DNA of 6,220 nucleotides from Planctomycetota bacterium (GCA_024278285.1 JAJRTM010000017.1:1-6220), one strand, 5' to 3'. Shown: positions 1-6,220, counted from the first letter of the stretch. Made by a program: numbers and translations. The notes: generated by a model from the sequence alone, not told the origin.

Positions 1-356
1 AGCATCAATGAAAGATTTGGTTCCGCTCGACATTTTTCATACAGAATCAGATCGAACATTGAAACAGATCGCTGTGGATTACGAACCGCATTTTCGAGAC
101 GAATCTCTTCGATGATCCCCCCTTCCCGCGCTTCGGTCTGTAATTCTTCGCCTCTTTCGGAACCGCCCGTACCGTTGGCTCCGACAATGTGCATCCGGAT
201 TTCACTCGATGCGTTTCCACCCAGCACCGAACGATCCTGACATAAAACCACGTTCGCCCCACATCGGGCAGCCGCAATCGCACAGCAAACCCCGGACATC
301 CCCCCGCCTGCAACAAGGATGTCACACGATAAACGATGTTCGTCTATTAAAGCCAT
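1..356 (-). CDS. FAD-dependent oxidoreductase, N-terminal part (C-terminus outside window)
   Basis: The frame starts at the ATG complementary to 354-356 and stays open to the left edge, giving the first 118 residues. An AAGAGG ribosome binding site (complement of 365-370) lies 8 bases upstream and supports this start. Residues 12-42 form a Rossmann beta-alpha-beta unit with the dinucleotide motif GGGMSG at 17-22 (GxGxxG). It is followed by [17 protein letters not shown] at about 39-55; the QDR-x-VLGGN-x-SSE pattern is characteristic of the FAD_oxidored (PF12831) family. There is no signal peptide, so the protein is probably cytoplasmic. The substrate cannot be told from this part; PF12831 proteins are often poorly characterised and occur beside carbohydrate-use genes. 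It lies downstream of the symporter on the same strand, but 496 bp of repeat-rich DNA separates them, so co-transcription is uncertain. The family call is firm; the reaction is unknown. Confidence 0.85.
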   Translation of the reverse strand, partial: MALIDEHRLSCDILVAGGGMSGVCCAIAAARCGANVVLCQDRSVLGGNASSEIRMHIVGANGTGGSERGEELQTEAREGGIIEEIRLENAVRNPQRSVSMFDLILYEKCRAEPNLSLM

Positions 357-390
357 CGAGATAGCCTCTTATCAATGAAATGCTGTGAGC

Positions 391-499
391 TCCGTAGGGT
401 ACGCTGTGCGTACCACATTCGTTGGTTGATATTTGCAATAATGGCGACAATAAATACATATCGAAAAGCACAATTGGTGTGCACAGCACACTCTACGGT
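391..499. repeat. REP/BIME-like hairpin pair, copy 1
   Basis: This 109-bp unit matches 743-851 at 108 positions; the only difference is T492 against C844. Its ends are imperfect inverted repeats, and each end is itself a hairpin. The left hairpin has a 7-bp stem GGTACGC (398-404) and GCGTACC (408-414) around a TGT loop, with GTAG (394-397) at its 5' foot. The right hairpin is 476-482 with 486-492 around an ACA loop, and GTAG is read on the minus strand at 493-496. T492 turns the foot pair of the right stem into a G-T wobble. A 61-base AT-rich core separates the hairpins. A GTAG tetranucleotide next to a hairpin is the hallmark of REP sequences; an inverted pair is a BIME. The unit starts 35 bases upstream of the oxidoreductase start codon. 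Confidence 0.85.
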
Positions 500-567
500 T
501 GGACTGGTAAATTTTTTAAGTTGTTGTCAGTTATACTGTTGCGCTTTGTTTTATAATCCCCTGTTGA

Positions 568-664
568 GTGCCACGGCTCTGTGAGCCGTGCGAACTGAAA
601 ATCAAGCTTGATTTTAGCAAGATATCCTCACTCCAACGCAACACGGCTCACAGAGCCGTGGCAC
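568..664. repeat. Second-family inverted hairpin pair (CACGGCTC type)
   Basis: Bases 568-590 and 642-664 are a perfect 23-bp inverted repeat. Each arm is also a hairpin: the 8-bp stem CACGGCTC/GAGCCGTG (572-579 with 583-590) around TGT, and its reverse complement (642-649 with 653-660) around ACA. Both arms have GTGC directly 5' of the stem on their own strand. The 51-base spacer carries an 18-bp perfect palindrome at 598-615. The design (inverted pair, triloop hairpins, constant foot) parallels the flanking 109-bp repeats, but the stem and foot sequences are unrelated. It is probably a separate REP-like family. No run of T follows either hairpin, so a terminator is less likely. Confidence 0.8.
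598..615. repeat. Perfect 18-bp palindrome inside the second-family repeat
   Basis: The sequence AAAATCAAGCTTGATTTT is fully self-complementary with no loop bases. It lies 7 bases inside the left arm of the 568-664 element and is off-centre within its spacer. It could be a cruciform or protein-binding site, or simply part of the element's core. Nothing in the window decides between these. Confidence 0.7.
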
Positions 665-742
665 GCAAAACCGTTATTTCTCGCAACAGTTTCTCAACAC
701 GAAAACACCCTAACTTCCCCATTTCCTGAGCTGTTTACCAGT

Positions 743-851
743 TCCGTAGGGTACGCTGTGCGTACCACATTCGTTGGTTGATATTTGCAATAATGGCGAC
801 AATAAATACATATCGAAAAGCACAATTGGTGTGCACAGCACACCCTACGGT
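743..851. repeat. REP/BIME-like hairpin pair, copy 2
   Basis: This is the second 109-bp copy, in the same orientation as the first and displaced by 352 bp. The left hairpin is 750-756 with 760-766 (TGT loop, GTAG foot at 746-749). The right hairpin is 828-834 with 838-844 (ACA loop, minus-strand GTAG foot at 845-848), with all seven stem pairs Watson-Crick. The element ends at 851, and the symporter stop codon occupies 853-855, so in the minus direction the structured repeat is the first thing transcribed after the coding region. It may therefore serve as a 3'-end stabilising structure; that is an inference. I saw no clear target-site duplication flanking either copy. Confidence 0.85.
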
Positions 852-852
852 A

Positions 853-2451
853 CTAATTCTCTTTACGGGGCGAGAAAATATTAACGATTTTGCAGGCGAT
901 CAAACCGCTGGCAATGTTGACCGCTAAGGCAACCGGGCCAATCCATTGAAAACTGATCGGGTCGTTTGCCAGGCGATATTCTTTGTTGGTTAGCGGATCG
1001 ATCTTAGTAATAATATCAGTGCCGAATGTTGCGGGATCGATCCCGAATTTTTCATGCAGAAAAAAGACGACCACTCCTGAAAATGCAAGCAGTAGCGCAG
1101 TTGTCATTCCTAAAATCATTCCGACCCAAACCCCAGCCGGGCGAACCGATTTAACAAACAACGCGAAGAAGAATAACGAAAATAAAGGCGTCACAAACAG
1201 ATTGACGACCTTGCTGGTCACCTTGGTAATGTTCCCCTCGATATTCCCGATATACATGCTGCCAATAACAATCGTTGCCCCAATTCCCAACGCGAGTAGA
1301 CGAGCAATCAGGATGTGATGTTTTTCTGATTTCGGTTTCAAGCCGAAGCGGTCGAGTAAGTCGGTCATCACAACTGCTGTGATCGAGTTCACGCCGGAAT
1401 CGATACTCGACATCGCGGCTGCAAACATCGCAGCGACGACCAGTCCTGAAACCCCCATCGGTAAATGAAAGGCAATGAATAGCGGGAACAGGTCATCTGC
1501 ATTATCTTTCAAATCCATCTGAATCGGAATGAAATCGGGATGTGCTTCAAAGAATGCCAGAAGTGCAAACCCGACAAGTGCAAGCAACAGTGTGACCGAT
1601 GCCCCGACAATCATTTGGGTGGCAACTGCTTTTCTCGCTGACTTGGCATCACGAGTTGACATGAATCGCTGCACCGAAACTTGATCCCCTCCCGCGGTGC
1701 AAACATACCAGATAAAAACAGAAAGAACTGTTCCAACCATAGTAACGCGTGTTTGTGGATCGAAATCAAAAATCGGTTGATGGTCCCAGTTCGCGTGCCA
1801 GGTGGTCGGGAACCAGCCGAAGCCACTGAAATCGATCGTGACCATCACAACAATCATTAACGCCCCACTGAATAGCAAAATGGTCTGCATTAAGTCAGTA
1901 ATGACAACCGCTTTCAAACCTCCCAAAGAGGTATAAATAACGGAAACGGCTCCGGTCACCAAGACAATTAGCGGGATCCATTTTTCATCAACATTCATCA
2001 TGACTGTCATCGCTTTGGAAGCGAGATAAACCAGCAATGTCATCCAGACCAGACGCATCAACAAAAAAAGCACTGCACCGAGTAAACGCAGGCTCAGGCC
2101 CAATTTTTCTTCCAGCAGTTCGTAAGCACTGGTCACGCGCTGCCGCATGTAAACGGGAATCAGCACGTAACCCACAACCAGAAAAACAAAGGGCAACGCA
2201 ATCATGTTTGTCAGTAATACAGGCCCCTTCCCCAGAATTTCGCCTGGCAGCGAAAGATAAGTGATTGTACTAAGAAGCGTCGCAAATAACGAAACACCAA
2301 TCAGAATCGGATTCATGTTCCCGCTGCCAACAAAATACTCTTTCGTCGATTCCTGCTTGCGTCCAAACCACCAACCCAAACCAATTGTCGAAACTGCATA
2401 GATGCAAATAATCGCCCAATCGATAACAGTAAGTCCAGCTTGCGGCGGCAT
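853..2451 (-). CDS. Sodium/solute symporter (SSS family, SLC5-like)
   Basis: This 532-residue inner-membrane protein should import a solute together with Na+. It is mostly hydrophobic, with roughly 12-14 membrane segments. Family marks in order are: first segment about 8-29; KEYFVGSG at 37-44; the unwound second segment with LLSTITYLSLPGEI at 59-72; YTSLGGLKAVVITDLMQ at 173-189, a strong SSS signature; DQVSVQRFMSTRDA at 256-269; and AAAMSSIDSGVNS at 344-356, whose serines correspond to the Na2 sodium site in this fold. The sequence around 59-145 recalls the SLC5A5/A6/A8 branch (iodide, vitamin and monocarboxylate carriers), but substrate cannot be assigned. An AGGA box (complement of 2459-2462) lies 7 bases before the ATG. 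It follows ftsH by 51 bp on the same strand with no clear terminator between, so they may be co-transcribed. Length and ends look normal; the gene appears intact. Confidence 0.93.
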   Translation of the reverse strand: MPPQAGLTVIDWAIICIYAVSTIGLGWWFGRKQESTKEYFVGSGNMNPILIGVSLFATLLSTITYLSLPGEILGKGPVLLTNMIALPFVFLVVGYVLIPVYMRQRVTSAYELLEEKLGLSLRLLGAVLFLLMRLVWMTLLVYLASKAMTVMMNVDEKWIPLIVLVTGAVSVIYTSLGGLKAVVITDLMQTILLFSGALMIVVMVTIDFSGFGWFPTTWHANWDHQPIFDFDPQTRVTMVGTVLSVFIWYVCTAGGDQVSVQRFMSTRDAKSARKAVATQMIVGASVTLLLALVGFALLAFFEAHPDFIPIQMDLKDNADDLFPLFIAFHLPMGVSGLVVAAMFAAAMSSIDSGVNSITAVVMTDLLDRFGLKPKSEKHHILIARLLALGIGATIVIGSMYIGNIEGNITKVTSKVVNLFVTPLFSLFFFALFVKSVRPAGVWVGMILGMTTALLLAFSGVVVFFLHEKFGIDPATFGTDIITKIDPLTNKEYRLANDPISFQWIGPVALAVNIASGLIACKIVNIFSPRKEN

Positions 2452-2502
2452 CGTTAATTCCTGCTAAATAATAACTTGTATAAAACAAAGGAAGAGCTTC
2501 GC

Positions 2503-4644
2503 TCATGCCCCGGCGGCTGAACTCTCTTCGTCGCTTTGATTCGAATCACCCTCTTGCGCAGATTCTGGAGGAATCGCCGCGTATGTGCCTGGTTTAATTT
2601 GCGGACCTGTTTTGTACTGTTTCAAAATCGATTCGAGATGTTCGCTGTCCATCACTTCCATTTCAACCAGATCTTTGGTCATGTGTTCGAGGATCTCTTT
2701 CGATTTCAATAGAGTGTCAGCAACTGTCACCATGCACTCGTCGATAATTCGTTTCACTTCCTGATCGATTTCTCGCAATGTATCTTGCGAATGTTCGTAA
2801 TCAGCCGAACCACCAATGCCTCCCGCGAGAAACGGGGAGCGTTTTTGTGTCTGATAATTCACGGTCCCCAGTTTCGGACTCATCCCGAATTCTGTCACCA
2901 TCCGTCTTGCGGTATCGGAAGCTCGCTCCAAATCGTTCTGGGCGCCGGTTGATTGTTCGTTGAAGATGAGCCGTTCTGAACCGAGACCGCCCAGCATGAC
3001 GCAAATTCTGTTTTCGAGTTCTGATTGCGTCACCAGAAAACGATCATCCTGAGGCCGCTGCATCATGTAACCGAGTGCACCAAAACCGCGTGGGATAATC
3101 GAAATTTTATGAACTGGATCGACATGAGGCAGTGCACAAGCCATGAACGCATGACCGCATTCGTGATACGCCACTCGTAACTTTTCGTCTTCCCGAATGA
3201 TACGATTACTTTTTTCCAGACCGGCGACAACACGCTCAATTGCTTCTTCGAATTCAGCCATCGAAACCGATTTGCGGTCATTACGAGCAGCTAGTAACGC
3301 CGCTTCATTCGCCAGGTTCGCTAAATCGGCACCGGAAAAGCCGGGCGTTAATTTTGTAATATGCAGCAGATTAACTTTGTCATCCATTTTAATTTTAGCA
3401 GCATGAACCTTCAAAATCGCTTCGCGTCCTTTGAAGTCGGGGTTATCGACAAGAACATTACGATCAAATCGCCCCGGACGCATTAACGCGGGGTCAAGAG
3501 TTTCCGGGCGGTTGGTGGCTCCCATGACAATCACACTTTTATCCGAAGAGAAACCGTCCATTTCCACCAGCAACGCATTAAGGGTTTGCTCCCGTTCATC
3601 GTGACCGCCGGGCATACCGCTGCCTCGCGTTTTGCCGAGCGCGTCGAGTTCGTCGATAAAAATAATACTTGGTGCTTTCTCAATCGCCTGCTGAAAAGTA
3701 TCTCGCACACGAGCGGCTCCGACACCGACAAACATTTCAACAAAATCGGAACCGGAAAGACCGAAGAACGGCACGCCTGCTTCCCCCGCAACCGCACGGG
3801 CAAGCAGCGTTTTTCCTGTTCCAGGAGGTCCGACAAGAAGCACACCGCGCGGGATACGTGCTCCCAACGCCTGATACTTGGCAGGTGTTTTGAGGAACTC
3901 GACAATTTCCTGAAGCTCACAAACCGCTTCATCAATACCGGCGATATCGTTAAAGGTTGTTTTGATATCGTCTTGCGAAATCAACTTGCCGCGACTACGA
4001 CCAAACGACATCGCACTACCTGCCCCGCCCATTCTGCGAAACATCATAATAAAGAACAGCACAAACAGAACGAGTAGTAGTAAACTGAAGAGCGATTCAA
4101 ACTGAGCCGGCGGCGATGAGCCATCGTAATCGATTTTGCTCTTCTTCAAATCGTCCTTCAAGGCAGCCAACACTTCATTGGGAATCCCGACAATATTGAT
4201 GCGATACTTTAGCAGTTCTTTCTTTTTGTCGACCTTATTATTTGTATCGTCTGTTTTTTTTTCTTTTGAAGTCGATTTCTTTTTTTCGCTGGCAGCTTTC
4301 GATATTTTATTTGTTTTGCTTTTCGACAGGCTCAGATTGGCGACTTCTTCCTTCGACATATTTTGAAACGTAATCGAAGTGATGCCGAAAATAACTTCAT
4401 GCACATTTCTGGAATTAAATTCACCCGATGCAATTTTTGATTCAAATTCGCTCAGCTTGATTTTCTTGCTACGTAAATCGCTGGTGTAATTAGTGATCAC
4501 CGCAGCAAGCAAGATGCCGCCAACTAACAAGACCCAGAATGTGGTACTGGTCGTCTTTTTCTTTTTGTTTTTAGGGTTTTCTGAATCGGGAGAATCTGGC
4601 AGATTTGAACCTTTATCCTCTGGCCCAGACTGTTTTTGTGTCAT
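2503..4644 (-). CDS. ftsH: ATP-dependent zinc metalloprotease FtsH
   Basis: This 713-residue membrane-anchored AAA+ protease degrades misfolded membrane proteins and selected cytosolic proteins as a hexamer. Order of parts: polar Lys-rich N-tail (1-34); membrane segment about 36-52; extracytoplasmic domain about 53-183; second membrane segment about 184-202. The AAA domain has Walker A GPPGTGKT (272-279), pore loop MFVGVGA with F305, Walker B IIFIDE (327-332), and second region of homology 375-395 with arginine fingers R392 and R395. The peptidase domain has zinc site HECGH (494-498) and the likely third ligand D571 in STGAQND. All catalytic residues are present. It is longer than the 644-residue E. 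coli protein because of a Lys/Ser-rich stretch (about 106-146) and an acidic low-complexity C-tail (about 690-713). The residue after the catalytic Glu is Cys rather than the common Ala. An AGGT box (complement of 4653-4656) lies 8 bases before the ATG. Many planctomycetes have several FtsH paralogues, so this need not be the only copy. Confidence 0.97.
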   Translation of the reverse strand: MTQKQSGPEDKGSNLPDSPDSENPKNKKKKTTSTTFWVLLVGGILLAAVITNYTSDLRSKKIKLSEFESKIASGEFNSRNVHEVIFGITSITFQNMSKEEVANLSLSKSKTNKISKAASEKKKSTSKEKKTDDTNNKVDKKKELLKYRINIVGIPNEVLAALKDDLKKSKIDYDGSSPPAQFESLFSLLLLVLFVLFFIMMFRRMGGAGSAMSFGRSRGKLISQDDIKTTFNDIAGIDEAVCELQEIVEFLKTPAKYQALGARIPRGVLLVGPPGTGKTLLARAVAGEAGVPFFGLSGSDFVEMFVGVGAARVRDTFQQAIEKAPSIIFIDELDALGKTRGSGMPGGHDEREQTLNALLVEMDGFSSDKSVIVMGATNRPETLDPALMRPGRFDRNVLVDNPDFKGREAILKVHAAKIKMDDKVNLLHITKLTPGFSGADLANLANEAALLAARNDRKSVSMAEFEEAIERVVAGLEKSNRIIREDEKLRVAYHECGHAFMACALPHVDPVHKISIIPRGFGALGYMMQRPQDDRFLVTQSELENRICVMLGGLGSERLIFNEQSTGAQNDLERASDTARRMVTEFGMSPKLGTVNYQTQKRSPFLAGGIGGSADYEHSQDTLREIDQEVKRIIDECMVTVADTLLKSKEILEHMTKDLVEMEVMDSEHLESILKQYKTGPQIKPGTYAAIPPESAQEGDSNQSDEESSAAGA

Positions 4645-4670
4645 CGATTATTACCTGAGAATTCTATTCC

Positions 4671-4676
4671 ACTATA
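4671..4676 (-). promoter_or_regulatory. Possible -10 hexamer for ftsH
   Basis: TATAGT on the minus strand matches TATAAT at five of six bases and would place the transcript start about 20 bases before the ftsH start codon. No matching -35 hexamer is visible at 16-18 bases, so this is a weak call. Activator-dependent use through the adjoining repeats is possible but not shown. Confidence 0.25.
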
Positions 4677-4709
4677 TAACGGGAGCTGCAAAATAACGGG
4701 AACTGCAAA
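4676..4709. repeat. Tandem 17-bp direct repeat upstream of ftsH
   Basis: Two head-to-tail copies of ATAACGGGRCTGCAAA-type sequence (4676-4692 and 4693-4709) differ at one base, G4685 against A4702. The near copy begins 32 bases upstream of the ftsH start codon. A 17-bp period is not an exact multiple of the helical turn, so two identical sites would lie on different faces of the helix. It may be a regulator site or replication slippage. Confidence 0.7.
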
Positions 4710-4723
4710 TGACTCCACTACAT

Positions 4724-4751
4724 AAAAAACCCGAACAGAGGCAACCTGTTC
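4724..4751 (-). terminator. Hairpin plus T-run ahead of ftsH (terminator- or attenuator-like)
   Basis: On the minus strand, GAACAG (complement of 4746-4751) pairs with CTGTTC (complement of 4733-4738) around a 7-base loop, followed by GGG and six T (complement of 4724-4729). The stem is short and AT-containing, and the T-run is offset by a few bases, so termination would be weak. The only gene downstream is ftsH, so if real it would stop stray minus-strand transcription arising from the kinase side, or attenuate ftsH. Confidence 0.3.
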
Positions 4752-4876
4752 AAAATGAATCGTTCTCCATGACTCGGCAAGAAACGCCATGCAGATATGT
4801 CACTCTAAGTATGAAATGAAGCAGGGTCAACCGGGAAGTCTCTTTTTCCCAGGGCTGCGTAGTATCTTGGGCTGCA

Positions 4877-4904
4877 TTGACTAATAAACCGTGACCGATA
4901 TGCT
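4877..4904 (+). promoter_or_regulatory. Candidate sigma-70 type promoter for the histidine kinase
   Basis: TTGACT (4877-4882) matches the -35 consensus at five of six bases. TATGCT (4899-4904) matches the -10 consensus at four of six, with a 16-base spacer. Transcription would start near 4911, leaving about a 50-base leader before the kinase ATG. This is the best promoter-like pair I found on this strand in the gap. Confidence 0.4.
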
Positions 4905-4961
4905 GGGGTTTTGGGAAACAGGACAGTAAAAAATCGCCCACGCTTGGTCTCATGGTTCATC

Positions 4962-6220
4962 ATGTCTTATCGTTACAGCTCGCCTCCTCGCTTTTTAAGG
5001 TCTCCAGGCCGACTGTTGACCGTGATGCTGCTCGCCATATTTGTTGTCGAAGTGGGAGTGATGCGCCTGTTGCCTTACCTGTTGCCCCAATCTTTGAACA
5101 GCCAGGCAGAAGCAATCATCGATGCCTGCCTGCTGGCTTTAGTAAGTGCTCCTGTTTTGTGGTGGATATTAGTTAATCCGCTCAGGCGTATCGCGCTGGC
5201 AGAAATGGCCCGTTCTGAAACAATTGTTGCCAATGCGAGTGAAGGTATTATATCGATTGGAGCTCAGGGGAAAATCGAGTCGATCAATCGATCCGGATTG
5301 CAACTCTTTGCTGTCGAATTAACAGACGTCATCGATCATTCAATTAAAAAACTAATTCCCAATCTCGATATTGGTGAAGAGGCTCCGAATCAACAATTAT
5401 ATTTGAACGCCAGGCGGTCTGATGGAATTCATTTTCCCGTTTCTATTTCATTCAGTAAATTGCCGGACGGACAGAGACGAAAATATGTTGTGATTATCCA
5501 CGATTTGACCGAAACAATCAAAGCTGAGCAGGAACGCCTCCTGGCTGTTCGCGAGAAAGAAGCATTGCATTCACAGCAGATGACAAATCTGGCTCAACTG
5601 GCAACCGGTGTCGCCCATGAAATCAGGAACCCGTTAACATCAATTAAAATGCTCATTCAAGCCAATCGCTCGCAACTTGAACAGGAAGGGACGCCCTCTC
5701 GTGATCTTGAACTTGTCGAGCAGGAAATTCGTAGAATGGAACGATCTGTCAATTCTCTGCTCGATTATGCTCGACCGGAGCAGTCCGAATTTGAAGTTAT
5801 TTCTCTTCAAAAAATCATTGAACGAACGAAACGACTTATTGAAAGCCGTTGTCAGTCGCAACAGGTGAAGTTGCAAATTGATCCCGTTGCAGACCCGGTC
5901 ATGGTCTCTGTCGATTCACAACAGATTGGTCAGTTGCTGCTTAATCTTTGTCTGAACGGACTGGATGCGATGCCACAGGGGGGAGTGATGACAATCGCGT
6001 TGTCGATCAAAAACAAGCAAGCCGTTTTGCAAGTTAAAGATACCGGAGAGGGGATCCAACAAAAAATTCTCGCTCATCTTTTTGATCCGTTTTTGACGAC
6101 TAAAAAGAATGGAGTTGGGTTGGGGCTTGGGATTTGCAGGCGTATTGCAGAACAGAACCACGCAAAAATCCAAGGCTTTAATCTTCCACAGCAAGGAGCC
6201 TGTTTCGAGTTGAAAATCCC
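4962..6220 (+). CDS. Membrane PAS-domain sensor histidine kinase (C-terminal end outside window)
   Basis: The visible 419 residues form the sensor half of a two-component system: ATP-dependent autophosphorylation on His, then transfer to a response regulator not in the window. Two membrane segments (about 17-42 and 51-73) are joined by a very short outer loop. A PAS-like domain follows (about 83-190, with IVANASEGIISIG and IIHDLTE). The DHp helices (about 205-272) carry the H-box GVAHEIRNPLTSIK with H219. The ATP-binding domain (about 283-419) has N-box residues N328 and N332, DTGEGI (360-365), F-box FDPFLTTK (374-381) and G2 GVGLGLG (384-390). All kinase motifs are intact, and the last visible strand (CFELKIP) is normally near the end of the domain. 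The start is the first in-frame ATG; the frame is open back to 4881 after a TGA at 4878-4880, and the ribosome site is weak. The layout resembles NtrB/AtoS-type kinases, which often pair with sigma-54 activators. The signal is unknown. Confidence 0.92.
   Translation, partial: MSYRYSSPPRFLRSPGRLLTVMLLAIFVVEVGVMRLLPYLLPQSLNSQAEAIIDACLLALVSAPVLWWILVNPLRRIALAEMARSETIVANASEGIISIGAQGKIESINRSGLQLFAVELTDVIDHSIKKLIPNLDIGEEAPNQQLYLNARRSDGIHFPVSISFSKLPDGQRRKYVVIIHDLTETIKAEQERLLAVREKEALHSQQMTNLAQLATGVAHEIRNPLTSIKMLIQANRSQLEQEGTPSRDLELVEQEIRRMERSVNSLLDYARPEQSEFEVISLQKIIERTKRLIESRCQSQQVKLQIDPVADPVMVSVDSQQIGQLLLNLCLNGLDAMPQGGVMTIALSIKNKQAVLQVKDTGEGIQQKILAHLFDPFLTTKKNGVGLGLGICRRIAEQNHAKIQGFNLPQQGACFELKI

Larger units (their letters stand above)
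357..852. other. Repeat-filled intergenic region between symporter and oxidoreductase
   Basis: No protein gene is supported in these 496 bases. The short plus-strand frame at 375-584 runs through the repeats and has no family resemblance. The region holds, from left to right, the oxidoreductase ribosome binding site, a 109-bp hairpin-pair repeat (391-499), an AT-rich spacer, a 97-bp inverted repeat pair of another family (568-664), a second spacer (665-742), and a second 109-bp copy (743-851) that stops one base short of the symporter stop codon. I found no good minus-strand promoter for the oxidoreductase. Confidence 0.8.
4668..4724. repeat. Spaced 11-bp direct repeat upstream of ftsH
   Basis: On the minus strand, TATRTAGTGGA occurs at 4714-4724 (R = G) and again at 4668-4678 (R = A), 46 bp apart. 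The ftsH-proximal copy includes TATAGT, a possible -10 hexamer, so the repeat may reflect a duplicated promoter or operator segment. It brackets, and overlaps by three bases, the tandem 17-bp repeat. Confidence 0.55.
4645..4961. other. Divergent ftsH / histidine kinase intergenic region
   Basis: These 317 bases separate two genes transcribed away from each other and should hold both promoters. The ftsH-proximal third carries direct repeats (4668-4724) and a hairpin with a T-run in the ftsH direction (4724-4751). The kinase-proximal part carries a promoter-like pair (4877-4904). Bases about 4752-4876 show nothing I can name apart from a weak 5-bp hairpin (4833-4837 with 4846-4850). The minus-strand frame at 4750-4953 has no ribosome binding site and no recognisable content. 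Confidence 0.7.

Noticed and set aside
524..557. TTGTCA and TATAAT promoter-like hexamers on the plus strand
   Set aside because: The spacer is 22 bases, too long for a sigma-70 promoter, and no plus-strand gene follows.
375..584. 69-codon plus-strand reading frame
   Set aside because: It is built largely from the 109-bp hairpin repeat and ends inside the second repeat; it has no ribosome site and no recognisable protein content.
535..690. Extra 9-bp inverted repeat (ACTGTTGCG, 535-543 and 682-690) around the second-family element
   Set aside because: It is short and not symmetrical about the element; another 7-bp match nearby (562-568 and 693-699) is not nested with it, so chance is likely.
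391..851. CRISPR array or insertion sequence
   Set aside because: There are only two copies of the long repeat, 352 bp apart, with internal hairpins and no regular spacers, and no transposase is encoded between them.
2484..2505. Short hairpin at the ftsH stop codon followed by a T-rich stretch, as a terminator
   Set aside because: The stem is only 4 bp (GAGC/GCTC) and the T-run is interrupted, so it is unlikely to separate ftsH from the symporter.
3586..4077. 163-codon plus-strand reading frame antisense to ftsH
   Set aside because: It lies entirely opposite the conserved AAA domain of FtsH, and its translation resembles no family; it is a shadow of the real gene.
4750..4953. 67-codon minus-strand reading frame in the ftsH/kinase gap
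   Set aside because: No ribosome binding site, no domain, and it crosses the candidate kinase promoter.

Overview
The window looks like a chromosomal piece from a planctomycete (Planctomycetota). This rests on the style of the proteins (a PF12831-type FAD oxidoreductase with a QDR-x-VLGGN motif, an SLC5-like sodium/solute symporter, an FtsH with long low-complexity ends), on moderate GC content, and on intergenic hairpin repeats of the GTAGGGT and CACGGCTC types, which I associate with such genomes from memory. The phylum call is an inference; no rRNA or marker gene is present.

Layout. Three genes lie on the minus strand, in transcription order: ftsH (4644 to 2503), a sodium/solute symporter (2451 to 853) and the first 118 codons of an FAD-dependent oxidoreductase (356 to beyond base 1). 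ftsH and the symporter are 51 bp apart and could share a transcript. The symporter and oxidoreductase are 496 bp apart, and most of that gap is repeat DNA. A membrane histidine kinase starts at 4962 on the plus strand, divergent from ftsH, and runs off the right edge.

The repeat cluster (391-851) is the most unusual part. Two 109-bp direct copies, differing at one base, flank a different 97-bp repeat. Each 109-bp copy is an inverted pair of hairpins, and each hairpin has a GTAG tetranucleotide at its 5' foot and a TGT triloop. That is the architecture of REP/BIME elements mobilised by RAYT (TnpA-REP) transposases. The two hairpins of a pair differ from each other only by compensatory base-pair changes. 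The middle repeat is another inverted hairpin pair, also with TGT loops, but with a different stem and a GTGC foot. No transposase is encoded in the window.

The 317-bp ftsH/kinase intergenic region carries a tandem 17-bp repeat and a spaced 11-bp repeat close to the ftsH start, a hairpin followed by a T-run in the ftsH direction, and a plausible sigma-70 type promoter for the kinase.

Functionally, FtsH is a housekeeping membrane protease, the symporter imports an unidentified solute with sodium, the oxidoreductase has an unknown substrate, and the kinase is the sensor half of a two-component system whose partner is not in the window. I see no convincing new multi-gene system; the repeat cluster is the best candidate for something undescribed.
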